Assembly (NCBI GenBank): GCA_024277695.1
Contig: JAJRUR010000251.1
Coordinates: 1 to 8,867 of the forward strand
Direction: 5' to 3'
Origin: Bacteroidota bacterium
GTDB taxonomy: Bacteria > Bacteroidota > Bacteroidia > Chitinophagales > Saprospiraceae
Length of the DNA: 8,867 nucleotides
In this document: positions 1 through 7,249 of the stretch, piece after piece
Numbering within the stretch: the first letter of the stretch is position 1
How the letters are laid out: each line of letters begins with the position of its first letter
Translations under genes and position numbers: made by a program
The notes under the pieces: model-generated
Told to the model about the DNA's origin: nothing
The model's database searches: none
Seen by the model: only the letters and a program-made list of their open reading frames with translations

Positions 1-2
1 CG

Positions 3-1139
3 GTACCTACAAAAATAAGCGCCATCATGCCCTCAGACCAATATATGGAGGTCGAGTGGACTTATTCGGACAATCCACCTCAAGATTTTGCAGGTTTTGT
101 CGTCAAAAAAGATACACGCTACGATGGTAATTTTGACTTGAGTTCTCCAGTATTGTCCAAAACGGTACGTTCTTATCAAGACCCTACAGTAAACTATTCC
201 GGCAAAAACTACTATCAAGTCTGTGCGTTGGATACAGCCGGCAATATGGCTTGTGCACAGCCCATTTATGGCTTTATCAATGATACGATACCACCTGCAA
301 AACCCATAGGACTTTCGGGAGATATTGACGCATCCGGTATAGTGACACTACATTGGTCCAAAGGTTTGGAAAAAGATCTGTCCGGATACAATATTTATTT
401 TTCCAATCGCAAAGATGGTGTGTATACTATATTGACAAGTGCCCCTGTACGGGATACAAGTTATCGAGATACGATTACATTAGAGACGTTAACGGAGGAC
501 ATCTATTACTCGATAGTGGCAGTAGATCTGCGATCCAATATGTCCCCTTTTTCTGATAAAGTACGCCTGACCAAACCGGATACGATAGCTCCGGGACCGG
601 CAGTATTTTCAGATTATTTGCTAACAGACAGCTCCATCATCATCCGCTGGAAGCCCTCGAGCAGCCACGATCTGATGACTCAAGAGCTTTGGAGGGGAAC
701 CCAAAATGAAAAAATGCAAAAGATCGCTTCATGGAGCCACGAAATAGATCATTATGAAGATACGCACATCAAAAGCGGTACAAAATATGTCTATCAATTA
801 TTGTCCATAGATGATAGCAACCATACTACTCCCGCAGCCAAAAAACTAAGCGTAAAAGCACCTGTCATAAGTCATTTGGCCAATTTAAAATTAACGATAA
901 CAAAAGATGATGACAAAAAAATATCAGTGTCCTATCACATCACATCAAACCCCGAACAACTGTCTAAAGTGGTCATCTATAAATCTATAGATGGACAAAA
1001 CTTTCGTACTTGGAAAGTATCCAATCAAGCTTCCATGGAATATATCGACCAACTAGAAAAAGAAAAAAAACCTCCCGTATATAAGGCTCGAGTATGGATG
1101 AAAAATGGGAAAAAATCAAAATACATCACGATGATGTAA
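3..1139 (+). CDS. Fibronectin type III repeat protein, C-terminal part (5' end outside window)
   Basis: The frame is open to the window edge: codons before the first ATG at 27 (V-P-T-K-I-S-A-I) contain no stop, so this is the 3' part of a longer gene, with at least 378 residues visible. Counting from that internal Met, I see about four fibronectin type III-like beta-sandwich modules at roughly 1-82, 90-183, 188-277 and 284-370. Two are introduced by the linkers DTIPPAKP and DTIAPGP. Typical FN3 signatures are W..S...DLSGYNIY and YYSIVAVD near strand ends. Such arrays are usually extracellular spacer or binding modules in Bacteroidota surface proteins. No signal peptide can be judged, and the C-terminus (KSKYITMM) lacks a T9SS sorting domain, so the export route is unknown. 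The lipoprotein esterase gene follows after 46 nt of A/T-rich sequence. The fold call is fairly sure; the function is not known. Confidence 0.85.
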   Translation, partial: VPTKISAIMPSDQYMEVEWTYSDNPPQDFAGFVVKKDTRYDGNFDLSSPVLSKTVRSYQDPTVNYSGKNYYQVCALDTAGNMACAQPIYGFINDTIPPAKPIGLSGDIDASGIVTLHWSKGLEKDLSGYNIYFSNRKDGVYTILTSAPVRDTSYRDTITLETLTEDIYYSIVAVDLRSNMSPFSDKVRLTKPDTIAPGPAVFSDYLLTDSSIIIRWKPSSSHDLMTQELWRGTQNEKMQKIASWSHEIDHYEDTHIKSGTKYVYQLLSIDDSNHTTPAAKKLSVKAPVISHLANLKLTITKDDDKKISVSYHITSNPEQLSKVVIYKSIDGQNFRTWKVSNQASMEYIDQLEKEKKPPVYKARVWMKNGKKSKYITMM

Positions 1140-1185
1140 GCAAATATTATTAAATAATTTTTCTTAATACATAAAAATAAATATT

Positions 1186-2160
1186 ATGAAATTAATCATC
1201 TTTTTACTACCAGCATTTTTGGTCTTCGGATGTGTATCTGAAAAAATAGAGCCCATGGGTGACGACAAAAATGAAATGCCTAAAACCATAGAATGGGTCT
1301 ATGGAAAAAATGAATACAATATGGAGATGGACAGCACCCTGCGAAATTTCCTCATCCACGTACCTCAAAAATATACCGACAACACTCCCGTACCTGTGGT
1401 GTTTATGCTCCACGGATCTACAGGCACCGGCACTAAGTTTTATAATATCAGTGGCTGGGTCCAAAAGGCAAATGAAGAAGGTTTTATCGCTGTATTTCCG
1501 ACAGCATTACAGTATCCCATCGTAGAAAAAAATAATCGATTAGCTACCAAATGGAGCTCCGGTGGTCTCGCATCTCAAATCCCGGAAGGATATCCCATTA
1601 AGGATGATATACCTTTCTTTAAAGAATTGATTGCGCTATTGGACAACAGTTTTATGATAGACAAGTCTCGCTTATATATTAGTGGCTTTTCTAATGGCGG
1701 TGGATTTGTAAAATCTCGAATTTTAGACGAAATGGATGATGTATTTGCCGCTTGCTCTGGAGGAAATATTGGTTTTTTTGAACAGATGATGCCTGCTCAT
1801 GGAAGATATATACCCTACTATGCTTTTATCGGCAATAAAGATGAAAATACCGTGGAAGGTTTTGGCTACGAGGGTTCTCTCCCTTTCAATATGGATACTT
1901 TGCTTCTCAATGCTTTAGTACAAGAAAAAATTCAAAATTTTACCAACAGTCTGCAATTGGGGCCTGACTTTGTACAGGAACCAAATGCTCCAAGATACAA
2001 TCTCATCACTTGGTCTGATGACCTCTCCGGCCAAGGTAACGAAGCCAAGCTCATGATCATCAACAATCTAGAACACAAATACCCCAATGGTAATAATAAT
2101 CAAGCGGGAGTGAGTGCTCCGGATATCCTTTGGGATTGGTTTAATAAATGGTCTCTATAA
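1186..2160 (+). CDS. Lipoprotein alpha/beta-hydrolase, PHB depolymerase/LpqC-like esterase
   Basis: A 324-residue predicted lipoprotein. The N-terminus is a short hydrophobic signal ending in a lipobox (L-V-F-G-Cys16), so it should be lipid-anchored in the envelope. The rest matches the esterase_PHB/feruloyl-esterase-like family. It has an oxyanion-hole segment MLHGSTGTG (74-82), a conserved Trp123 followed by SSGG, and DD140-141 leading to a helix before the nucleophile elbow G167-F-S169-N-G-G. Candidate acid and base are Asp219 (GNKDEN) and His297 (LEHKYP). Family members hydrolyse ester bonds in polyesters, acetyl-xylan or feruloyl-polysaccharides; the substrate here cannot be told from sequence. 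Active-site surroundings are divergent: the usual HG..D..VP around the acid reads IGNKDENTVEG, and the usual GGH.WP reads LEHKYP. The start is the ATG giving a complete lipobox signal; upstream DNA is A/T-rich with no Shine-Dalgarno, as usual in Bacteroidota. It may share a transcript with its neighbours. Confidence 0.85.
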   Translation: MKLIIFLLPAFLVFGCVSEKIEPMGDDKNEMPKTIEWVYGKNEYNMEMDSTLRNFLIHVPQKYTDNTPVPVVFMLHGSTGTGTKFYNISGWVQKANEEGFIAVFPTALQYPIVEKNNRLATKWSSGGLASQIPEGYPIKDDIPFFKELIALLDNSFMIDKSRLYISGFSNGGGFVKSRILDEMDDVFAACSGGNIGFFEQMMPAHGRYIPYYAFIGNKDENTVEGFGYEGSLPFNMDTLLLNALVQEKIQNFTNSLQLGPDFVQEPNAPRYNLITWSDDLSGQGNEAKLMIINNLEHKYPNGNNNQAGVSAPDILWDWFNKWSL

Positions 2161-2195
2161 CAAATACTTAAAAATTTTAACTCAAATATTCAGTT

Positions 2196-3761
2196 ATGAA
2201 AATATTTACCATATCAACTATTTTATCTCTGTGCTTATATATACATACTGCCTTCGGACAAAATTGCCCTGACAGCAGTATTGTATTTAATAGCCAATTG
2301 GATCTGATTAATTATACTGAATTATTTCCCGATTGTGAAGTCATCCATGGAAATGTGATTCTGAATACTATAGGGGACGATCCCATTGCAAATCTATCCC
2401 CATTAAATGCTATAATAACCATACATGGCAATTTGATCATTACCAATAATGAAAATATCGAAACACTCACAGGTCTTGAAAACCTCGACTCTATTTATGG
2501 AGAATTAAAAGTAACGGACAATTCCGGATTGGATAATTTATCCGGTTTAAACGCATTGCAATATGTCGGCAAACAAATCCATATCGTTAGAAATGATTCC
2601 TTAGAAACTCTACAGGGACTTGAGGGACTATCTCATCTCCATGACAAAATCCGAATAATTGCCAATCCCTCTCTTATTTCTTTGCTGGGTTTGGACAGCA
2701 TCACCCAATCGGATGACATTATCTCTATTCGAATTAATCCTGCCCTCGAGTCACTCCAAGGATTGAACCGGATAGTACGTGTCAGGGGACTGCATTGTGA
2801 TAGTAATGCTGTACTGACCAATGTCGATGCGCTAAGCAACTTAATAGAAGTAAGCGATACACTTAGATTGAGAGTTTTGCCTGCACTGACTGATCTCACC
2901 GGATTGTCCAATTTGACTACCGTTGGAGGCAATTTTAATATAAATGGTCTTCCAAAATTAACTTCTATACAAAGCCTCTCTTCTTTAGTGTCCGTCGGCA
3001 GAGGGCTACAAATAAAAAACACCAAACTTTTATTGCTCCGAGGCTTAGAAAATCTAAGAACAGTTGGATGGCAATTGAGAATCTCCAATAATCAAAATCT
3101 AAGATTGATAGCTGATGAGACTTCCGGACTGATAGCACTCGAGCAGGTTGGGGATTATATGACAGTGAAAGATAATCCTAAACTCAAAACACTCGGCGAT
3201 TTGCCATTATTGGATTCTATAGGTAGCGGACTAGTAATAGCCGACAACCGGACATTGGACTCTCTTGGGGCATTTAGTGCGTTGAATACGCTTAGCGGTG
3301 TTCTAAGAATATCAGGCAACAATAGACTACAGAGTATTCGGAGTTTTGACAATCTTGATGTAGAGTCTATTACCAGGCTCATTGTAAAAGATAACCCGAT
3401 CTTGAGTGTTTGTGAAGTACCCTTTTTATGCGCATATCTCAAAAGTGACAATCCGGCTGTAGAGATAGAAAATAATCAGCAAGGATGCACATCTGTTACG
3501 GAAGTAGAAGCGGCTTGTCTCATGGTCGCTACAGAAGCACCGATCCATAGCTCAATACTATCCGTGTATCCCGTTCCTGCCCGCGATGTACTTTATATCG
3601 AAGCCTCTGTATTTAATAGTCCGTATGCCATATATACGATGAGCGGGACATTAGTTGGGAGTGGAATCTACCTCAATCGACCTATCCATATCCATGATTT
3701 GGGAGCTGGAATGTACTATCTTAGGCTAGGACACCAGGCAGTAAGATTTGTGGTCTATTGA
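2196..3761 (+). CDS. Secreted leucine-rich-repeat protein with T9SS C-terminal sorting domain
   Basis: A 521-residue protein. A signal peptide covers residues 1 to about 21 (hydrophobic core, then TAFGQ). An N-terminal cap contains Cys24 and Cys47. About thirteen LRR/receptor-L-domain-like repeats of 23-24 residues run from about 65 to 405, with the pattern L.GL..L..VG..L.I..N..L. A cysteine-rich C-terminal cap follows (Cys406, 412, 431, 441). Residues 454-521 are a typical type IX sorting domain: VYPVPARDVLYIE, then YTMSGTLVGSG, DLGAGMYYLRLG and a final VRFVVY. The likely route is Sec to the periplasm, then T9SS across the outer membrane with removal of the C-terminal domain and surface attachment or release. 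LRR solenoids generally bind protein or glycan partners; no enzymatic domain is present, so adhesion or recognition is an inference. It starts 35 nt after the esterase stop and may be co-transcribed with it. Fold and export are confident; the partner is unknown. Confidence 0.88.
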   Translation: MKIFTISTILSLCLYIHTAFGQNCPDSSIVFNSQLDLINYTELFPDCEVIHGNVILNTIGDDPIANLSPLNAIITIHGNLIITNNENIETLTGLENLDSIYGELKVTDNSGLDNLSGLNALQYVGKQIHIVRNDSLETLQGLEGLSHLHDKIRIIANPSLISLLGLDSITQSDDIISIRINPALESLQGLNRIVRVRGLHCDSNAVLTNVDALSNLIEVSDTLRLRVLPALTDLTGLSNLTTVGGNFNINGLPKLTSIQSLSSLVSVGRGLQIKNTKLLLLRGLENLRTVGWQLRISNNQNLRLIADETSGLIALEQVGDYMTVKDNPKLKTLGDLPLLDSIGSGLVIADNRTLDSLGAFSALNTLSGVLRISGNNRLQSIRSFDNLDVESITRLIVKDNPILSVCEVPFLCAYLKSDNPAVEIENNQQGCTSVTEVEAACLMVATEAPIHSSILSVYPVPARDVLYIEASVFNSPYAIYTMSGTLVGSGIYLNRPIHIHDLGAGMYYLRLGHQAVRFVVY

Positions 3762-3798
3762 TATACCAATACACTTAATTTTCTACATAGTGAGAAGA

Positions 3799-3972
3799 AT
3801 GAGTACACGCGATGAAAAAAAAGGCACCTTGCACATCTCAGACAGTTACAGATGCTCAAGGGTAAGAACAGATTTCGACTGTTCCTAATATATCAAAAAT
3901 GCACTTGAAGCCGAAGGAGCCTATGTCTCTAGAATAGACAGTGAGGCGCAGTTTCACTTTATCCATGGATAG
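3799..3972 (+). pseudogene. Possible decayed small ORF with one in-frame stop
   Basis: An ATG at 3799 opens a frame of 29 codons ending in TAA at 3886-3888. The same frame then continues for 27 more sense codons to TAG at 3970-3972. Both halves read like ordinary protein (start MSTRDEKKGTLHISD; second half ALEAEGAYVSRIDSEAQ). This suggests a roughly 57-residue gene broken by one nonsense mutation, or a remnant of something larger. I recognise no family. No promoter box or clear initiation signal was seen upstream. Chance open frame in a 260-nt intergenic gap is a real alternative. Confidence 0.25.
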
Positions 3973-3974
3973 AG
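3957..3974. promoter_or_regulatory. Palindrome upstream of the TPR-gene promoter, possible operator
   Basis: TATCCATGGATA (3960-3971) is a perfect 12-nt palindrome. Allowing one mismatch it extends to 18 nt with CT/AG ends (3957-3974). Its centre lies about 35 bp upstream of the middle of the -7 box at 3997-4004, that is, near -45 relative to the likely start of transcription. A dimeric regulator could bind there, but no regulator gene is in the window and a 12-nt palindrome can arise by chance. Confidence 0.25.
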
Positions 3975-3996
3975 ATGAGCATTGCGCGCCTTTTTG

Positions 3997-4004
3997 TACT
4001 TTTG
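3997..4004 (+). promoter_or_regulatory. Bacteroidota -7 box (TACTTTTG) for the TPR membrane protein gene
   Basis: TACTTTTG fits the TAnnTTTG consensus of the Bacteroidota primary sigma factor. It lies 20 nt before the ATG at 4024, so transcription should begin around 4010 with a very short leader. No clean TTTG -33 element is found at the expected distance. The position also shows that the longer reading frame opening with TTG at 3982 is not the true start. Confidence 0.5.
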
Positions 4005-4023
4005 TCGCAAATCTAAAGCGACT

Positions 4024-4623
4024 ATGTTTACTATTAATATCTATTTGCGACTTATCTTAACCGCCATCTGTCTGATAGGCGGTACCATTTTGGCATTTAT
4101 TTTTGGCTTTTGGTATGCTTTTCCGGTATTGCTCATCGGACTGATTTTGGGTATTGGATATCTACTCTTCGGTACGGTACAGTCGGCAGCAGAGTTTTTA
4201 CAAAAACAGGACATTGCCGGTACAGAAAAGCGTTTGGCTTTGACCTTAAGTCCTAAACTCCTGCTCTCCTTTAATCGTTCGTACTACTATATGATCAAAG
4301 GAACTATTGCAGCACAAAAAAAAGATTTGGCTACAGCCGAAAAATATTTTGACATGGCACAGTCGGCCGGATTGCCGGGCGAAAACGAAAACGCGATGAT
4401 CTTGGTACAGCAAGCCAGTATAGCTGCCTCCAAACAAAACTGGAAAAAAGCCAAAACTATCATGCGGCAAATCAAAAAAATGAAAATCACTGAACCCGCT
4501 ATCAAAGAGCAAATCAAAGAATTGGAAAGGGCTCTCCAGCAAAGTGGGCGCGTCAAAGCTATGCAGAGACAAGGAGCTTTTGGCCAACATATGAACAAAA
4601 AAATGAAACGAAGGAAAATGTGA
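4024..4623 (+). CDS. Two-helix membrane protein with TPR-like cytoplasmic domain
   Basis: A 199-residue protein starting MFTINIYLRL. Two hydrophobic segments at about 7-27 and 32-50 form a membrane hairpin. A helical TPR-like region follows, with one repeat near 86-119 (NRSYYYMIKG...A..YFDMAQSAGLP) and a second near 122-155 (AMILVQQASIAASKQNW). The last 25 residues are very basic (HMNKKMKRRKM). The layout resembles a conserved protein family of unknown role that I associate with Bacteroidota; TPR units usually mediate protein contacts. I chose ATG 4024 over an in-frame TTG at 3982 because the -7 promoter box lies between the two and the shorter form begins directly with the membrane segment. 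The gene appears monocistronic, with its own promoter and 186 nt before pheS. Topology and TPR character are fairly sure; function is not known. Confidence 0.8.
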   Translation: MFTINIYLRLILTAICLIGGTILAFIFGFWYAFPVLLIGLILGIGYLLFGTVQSAAEFLQKQDIAGTEKRLALTLSPKLLLSFNRSYYYMIKGTIAAQKKDLATAEKYFDMAQSAGLPGENENAMILVQQASIAASKQNWKKAKTIMRQIKKMKITEPAIKEQIKELERALQQSGRVKAMQRQGAFGQHMNKKMKRRKM

Positions 4624-4639
4624 TATAAAATATTGCCAG

Positions 4640-4738
4640 CTACAACCGAGCCACTGACTCCGCAATTTTCATTTGTTCTGACTCCAACGGACCGGACAAA
4701 AAATCCAGACAATCCCACAAGTCCGATCCAAAAGCTTA
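4640..4738 (-). pseudogene. Possible C-terminal remnant of a lost gene
   Basis: On the minus strand a frame with no start codon near its 5' end runs from just after a TAA (4736-4738) to a TAG stop (4640-4642). It encodes about 31 residues beginning AFGSDLWDCLDFL and ending EQMKIAESVARL. The sequence has the balanced look of a real soluble protein terminus: an amphipathic helix ending in ARL just before the stop. Beyond the TAA the same frame continues as RYRVGAYL before another stop, which would fit decay by point mutation or frameshift. I do not recognise the parent family. It occupies most of the gap between the TPR gene and pheS, tail-to-tail with the former. Chance coding appearance cannot be excluded. 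Confidence 0.3.
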
Positions 4739-4781
4739 GAGATAAGCACCGACACGATACCTTTAAGGCAAAATTAATTCA

Positions 4782-4789
4782 TACCTTTG
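4782..4789 (+). promoter_or_regulatory. Bacteroidota -7 box (TACCTTTG) for pheS-hisS
   Basis: TACCTTTG fits TAnnTTTG and ends 20 nt before the pheS ATG, implying a leader of roughly 10-15 nt. The octamer ATACCTTT also occurs 24 nt upstream at 4757-4764, next to a CCTTTAAGG palindrome. No TTTG -33 element is evident. No T-box, attenuator hairpin or leader peptide fits in this short leader. Confidence 0.5.
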
Positions 4790-4809
4790 CCCTATAATTC
4801 TCTACAAGG

Positions 4810-5832
4810 ATGTTGGACAAAATAAAAAACATAAAAAATCAGATGGAGGCTTTTCCCATCAGGGATATCGAGAGTTTGGAGCAATTCCGCATCGCTTATC
4901 TCGGCTCAAAGAATATCATCAAGCCCCTATTCAAAGAGATGAAGCAAGTGCCTGCTGAAGAGCGCAAAGCATTTGGACAGCGCATCAATGAACTCAAACA
5001 ACGGGCAACAGCTCTGTATGAAGCCAAGAGAGCTACCATCCATCAAGCAAAATCAAAAGACCAAGCCCAAAGTATAGATCTGAGTGCCCCCGGTTATCCT
5101 CACAGAATTGGGAGTCGCCACCCTATCCGTATTGTGATGGAAAAGTTGGTCAGGATTTTTGAGCACATAGGATTTGTAGTAGCAGAAGAGCGAGAGATTG
5201 AGGATGATTGGCACAATTTTACTGCTATGCATACTCCCGATGACCATCCGGCACGTGACATGCAAGATACATTTTATCTCCAAGACGCTAAGGATATGCT
5301 GCTTCGTACGCATACGAGTAGTGTACAGTCGCGCGTGATGGAAACACAAAAACCACCTATCCGAATCATCGCACCCGGCAGAGTTTATCGCAACGAGACT
5401 ATCTCTGCGCGGTCGCACTGTCAGTTTCATCAGATCGAGGGCTTGTATATAGACAAAAATGTATCATTTGCTGACATGAAGCAGACACTGTTTTATTATG
5501 CGCGTGCTATGTACGGAGCCGACGTTAAGCTCCGTCTGCGTCCGAGTTATTTTCCGTTTACCGAGCCCAGTGCCGAATTGGATGTCTATTGGGGTCTAGA
5601 AAGCGAGGATGACTACCGGATCACAAAAGGAACTGGCTGGTTAGAAGTATTGGGATGCGGGATGGTAGATCCTCAAGTACTTACCAACTGTGGTATAGAC
5701 CCTGAGATATATTCCGGCTTTGCTTTTGGGATGGGGATCGAACGTCAAGCGATGCTCCAATACAAGATCAACGACATAAGGATGTTTTTTGAAAATGATG
5801 TCCGATTTTTACAACAGTTTGCTGCAGAATAA
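4810..5832 (+). CDS. pheS: Phenylalanyl-tRNA synthetase alpha subunit
   Basis: This is the catalytic alpha subunit of the cytoplasmic alpha2beta2 PheRS, which charges tRNA-Phe with phenylalanine using ATP. At 340 residues it is of normal length. The N-terminal coiled-coil arm that contacts tRNA spans about 1-90. The class II catalytic core follows: HPIRIVMEKLVRIFEHIGF (104-122) with motif 1 character, then DDHPARDMQDTFYL (144-157) and LLRTHTSSVQSRV (164-176). Motif 2 is PGRVYRNETISARSHCQFHQ (189-208). The phenylalanine pocket and motif 3 are in GFAFGMGIERQAML (303-316), with the pocket Ala305 preserved (equivalent to E. coli Ala294). The start ATG directly follows the promoter box with a short leader and no Shine-Dalgarno. 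The beta subunit gene (pheT) is not adjacent and must lie elsewhere. hisS follows after 9 nt, so the two are very likely co-transcribed. Identity is certain from motifs. Confidence 0.97.
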   Translation: MLDKIKNIKNQMEAFPIRDIESLEQFRIAYLGSKNIIKPLFKEMKQVPAEERKAFGQRINELKQRATALYEAKRATIHQAKSKDQAQSIDLSAPGYPHRIGSRHPIRIVMEKLVRIFEHIGFVVAEEREIEDDWHNFTAMHTPDDHPARDMQDTFYLQDAKDMLLRTHTSSVQSRVMETQKPPIRIIAPGRVYRNETISARSHCQFHQIEGLYIDKNVSFADMKQTLFYYARAMYGADVKLRLRPSYFPFTEPSAELDVYWGLESEDDYRITKGTGWLEVLGCGMVDPQVLTNCGIDPEIYSGFAFGMGIERQAMLQYKINDIRMFFENDVRFLQQFAAE

Positions 5833-5841
5833 CCATAGATA

Positions 5842-7191
5842 ATGAAAGCAAGTCTTCCTCAAGGAGTACGCGATTTTTTACCCGCACAAGTACACAGACG
5901 ACAATATATGTTTGATGTAATCAAGTCCGTATTTACTCGATTTGGATACGAACCCATAGAAACACCCGTCATCGAAAACCTCTCTACCCTTACGGGAAAA
6001 TACGGAGAAGAAGGAGATCGACTATTATTCAAAATTCTTAACAATGGAGACTTTCTAGCCAAAGTAGATCAAAGCATTCTTACAAAAAAGAACTCAAAAT
6101 CTTTGTTGCCAAAAATCAGTAAACGCGGCATGCGCTATGATCTCACCGTACCCTTTGCACGCTTCGTATCTATGCACCTCCACGAGCTGCCCATTCCTTT
6201 CAAGCGCTATCAGATACAACCGGTATGGAGGGCAGACAGACCTCAGAAAGGACGCTTTCGCGAATTTTATCAGTGCGATGTCGATGTAGTCGGGTCAGAT
6301 GCACTCGTCTATGAAGCGGAACTATTGCAGATATATGACCAAGTATTTGACCAATTAGGTCTTCAAGTCAAAATCCAAGTCAATCATCGCCAAATACTCC
6401 AAGGGCTCATACAAAAACTTGACTTAGCTCAGGATAATAAGCTGATCACCACGATGGACAAACTGGATAAAATCGGACTGGAAGGAGTACTCCTCGAGCT
6501 TACAAAACAGGAGTATGGACAGCAACAAATCGACCTTATACGTGCTTATCTACGCAGCAGTACACTGAGTGAAGTCCGTGAGTTGCTACCCGAAACATCA
6601 GCGATCCAGGGTATAGAAGAGCTAGAAGAAATATTCGGGTATCTTGAAAACTATACGAAGCAAAATCAAATACTATTTACTCCCGGTCTGGCTCGGGGAT
6701 TGGACTATTATACCGGTTTTATAGTAGAGATCAACGATCCCAAAGCAGAAATGAGTTCCTTAGGCGGAGGTGGGCGATATGCCAATCTAACCGAAGTCTT
6801 TGGTGTAAAAAACATGTCCGGTGTAGGTGTATCCTTCGGAGCAGAACGTATCTACCAATTGATGGATGAGCGAGCACTCTTTCCGCAAAATCTGAGCAAT
6901 ACTATCCGGTGTATCATTCTATATGATATCCCCCAAGCCCAATCCACAGTATTTGACCTACTAAGCACGCTCAGAACAGCAGGTATCCCCTCAGTGATGT
7001 ATCCGGAAGCTGCAAAATTTAAAAAACAGTTTAAGTATGCCGAACGTATCCAAGTCCCTTATGCCATCGTGATCGGACAGTCCGAGCTGGACTCCGGCCT
7101 ATATACTTTGAAGGACTTAAACGGCGGTACACAACAGTCTCTAGAAGCACTATCCATCATAGATACGCTAAAAAACGAGATTATTCGTTAA
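5842..7191 (+). CDS. hisS: Histidyl-tRNA synthetase
   Basis: A class IIa aminoacyl-tRNA synthetase of 449 residues, a usual length, that charges tRNA-His in the cytoplasm. The N-terminus has the family opening LPQGVRDFLP (5-14). Motif 2 is in IQPVWRADRPQKGRFREFYQ (125-144). The histidine-binding signature is LARGLDYYTG (283-292). The glycine-rich stretch SSLGGGGRYANL (305-316) leads to motif 3 GVGVSFGAERI (327-337). Residues from about 355 to the end are the anticodon-binding domain (IRCIILYDIP, PYAIVIGQSEL). The insertion between motif 2 and the histidine signature (about 180-275) is the usual helical domain. The ATG lies 9 nt after the pheS stop with no promoter between, so expression should depend on the pheS promoter. 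No defect in catalytic residues is seen. Confidence 0.97.
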   Translation: MKASLPQGVRDFLPAQVHRRQYMFDVIKSVFTRFGYEPIETPVIENLSTLTGKYGEEGDRLLFKILNNGDFLAKVDQSILTKKNSKSLLPKISKRGMRYDLTVPFARFVSMHLHELPIPFKRYQIQPVWRADRPQKGRFREFYQCDVDVVGSDALVYEAELLQIYDQVFDQLGLQVKIQVNHRQILQGLIQKLDLAQDNKLITTMDKLDKIGLEGVLLELTKQEYGQQQIDLIRAYLRSSTLSEVRELLPETSAIQGIEELEEIFGYLENYTKQNQILFTPGLARGLDYYTGFIVEINDPKAEMSSLGGGGRYANLTEVFGVKNMSGVGVSFGAERIYQLMDERALFPQNLSNTIRCIILYDIPQAQSTVFDLLSTLRTAGIPSVMYPEAAKFKKQFKYAERIQVPYAIVIGQSELDSGLYTLKDLNGGTQQSLEALSIIDTLKNEIIR

Positions 7192-7198
7192 GATACAG

Positions 7199-7206
7199 TA
7201 TATTTG
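7199..7206 (+). promoter_or_regulatory. Bacteroidota -7 box (TATATTTG) for the lytic transglycosylase gene
   Basis: TATATTTG matches TAnnTTTG and begins 7 nt after the hisS stop, 43 nt before the GTG start at 7250. It gives the downstream gene its own transcript with a leader of about 35 nt. A -33 TTTG is not clear at the expected spacing, so strength cannot be judged. Confidence 0.5.
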
Positions 7207-7249
7207 CAGCCTGAAGAGTAAATAATCCTAAACCGTCCCCTCCATCGCA

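Noticed and set aside
1144..1165. A/T-only hairpin with T-run after the FN3 gene as an intrinsic terminator
   Set aside because: The stem (ATTATT/AATAAT) has no GC pair and sits in generally A/T-rich leader sequence; too weak to call.
2633..3088. Long minus-strand open frame opposite the LRR gene
   Set aside because: A shadow of the repeated codon pattern of the LRR gene; no protein features of its own and no promoter.
3982..4023. N-terminal extension of the TPR membrane protein from a TTG codon
   Set aside because: The extension contains the TACTTTTG promoter box and would put charged and cysteine residues before the first membrane segment; ATG 4024 fits better.
4246..4718. Two overlapping minus-strand open frames opposite the TPR gene
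   Set aside because: Antisense to a well-supported gene, with low-complexity Phe/Ser/Cys-rich translations. Only the separate frame at 4640-4738 has protein character.
4790..4809. T-box or attenuator leader in front of pheS
   Set aside because: The predicted leader is only about 10-15 nt, too short for any tRNA-sensing structure or leader peptide.
4805..4809. AAGG as Shine-Dalgarno site of pheS
   Set aside because: It touches the start codon with no spacer, so it cannot act as a normal ribosome binding site; Bacteroidota genes commonly lack one.
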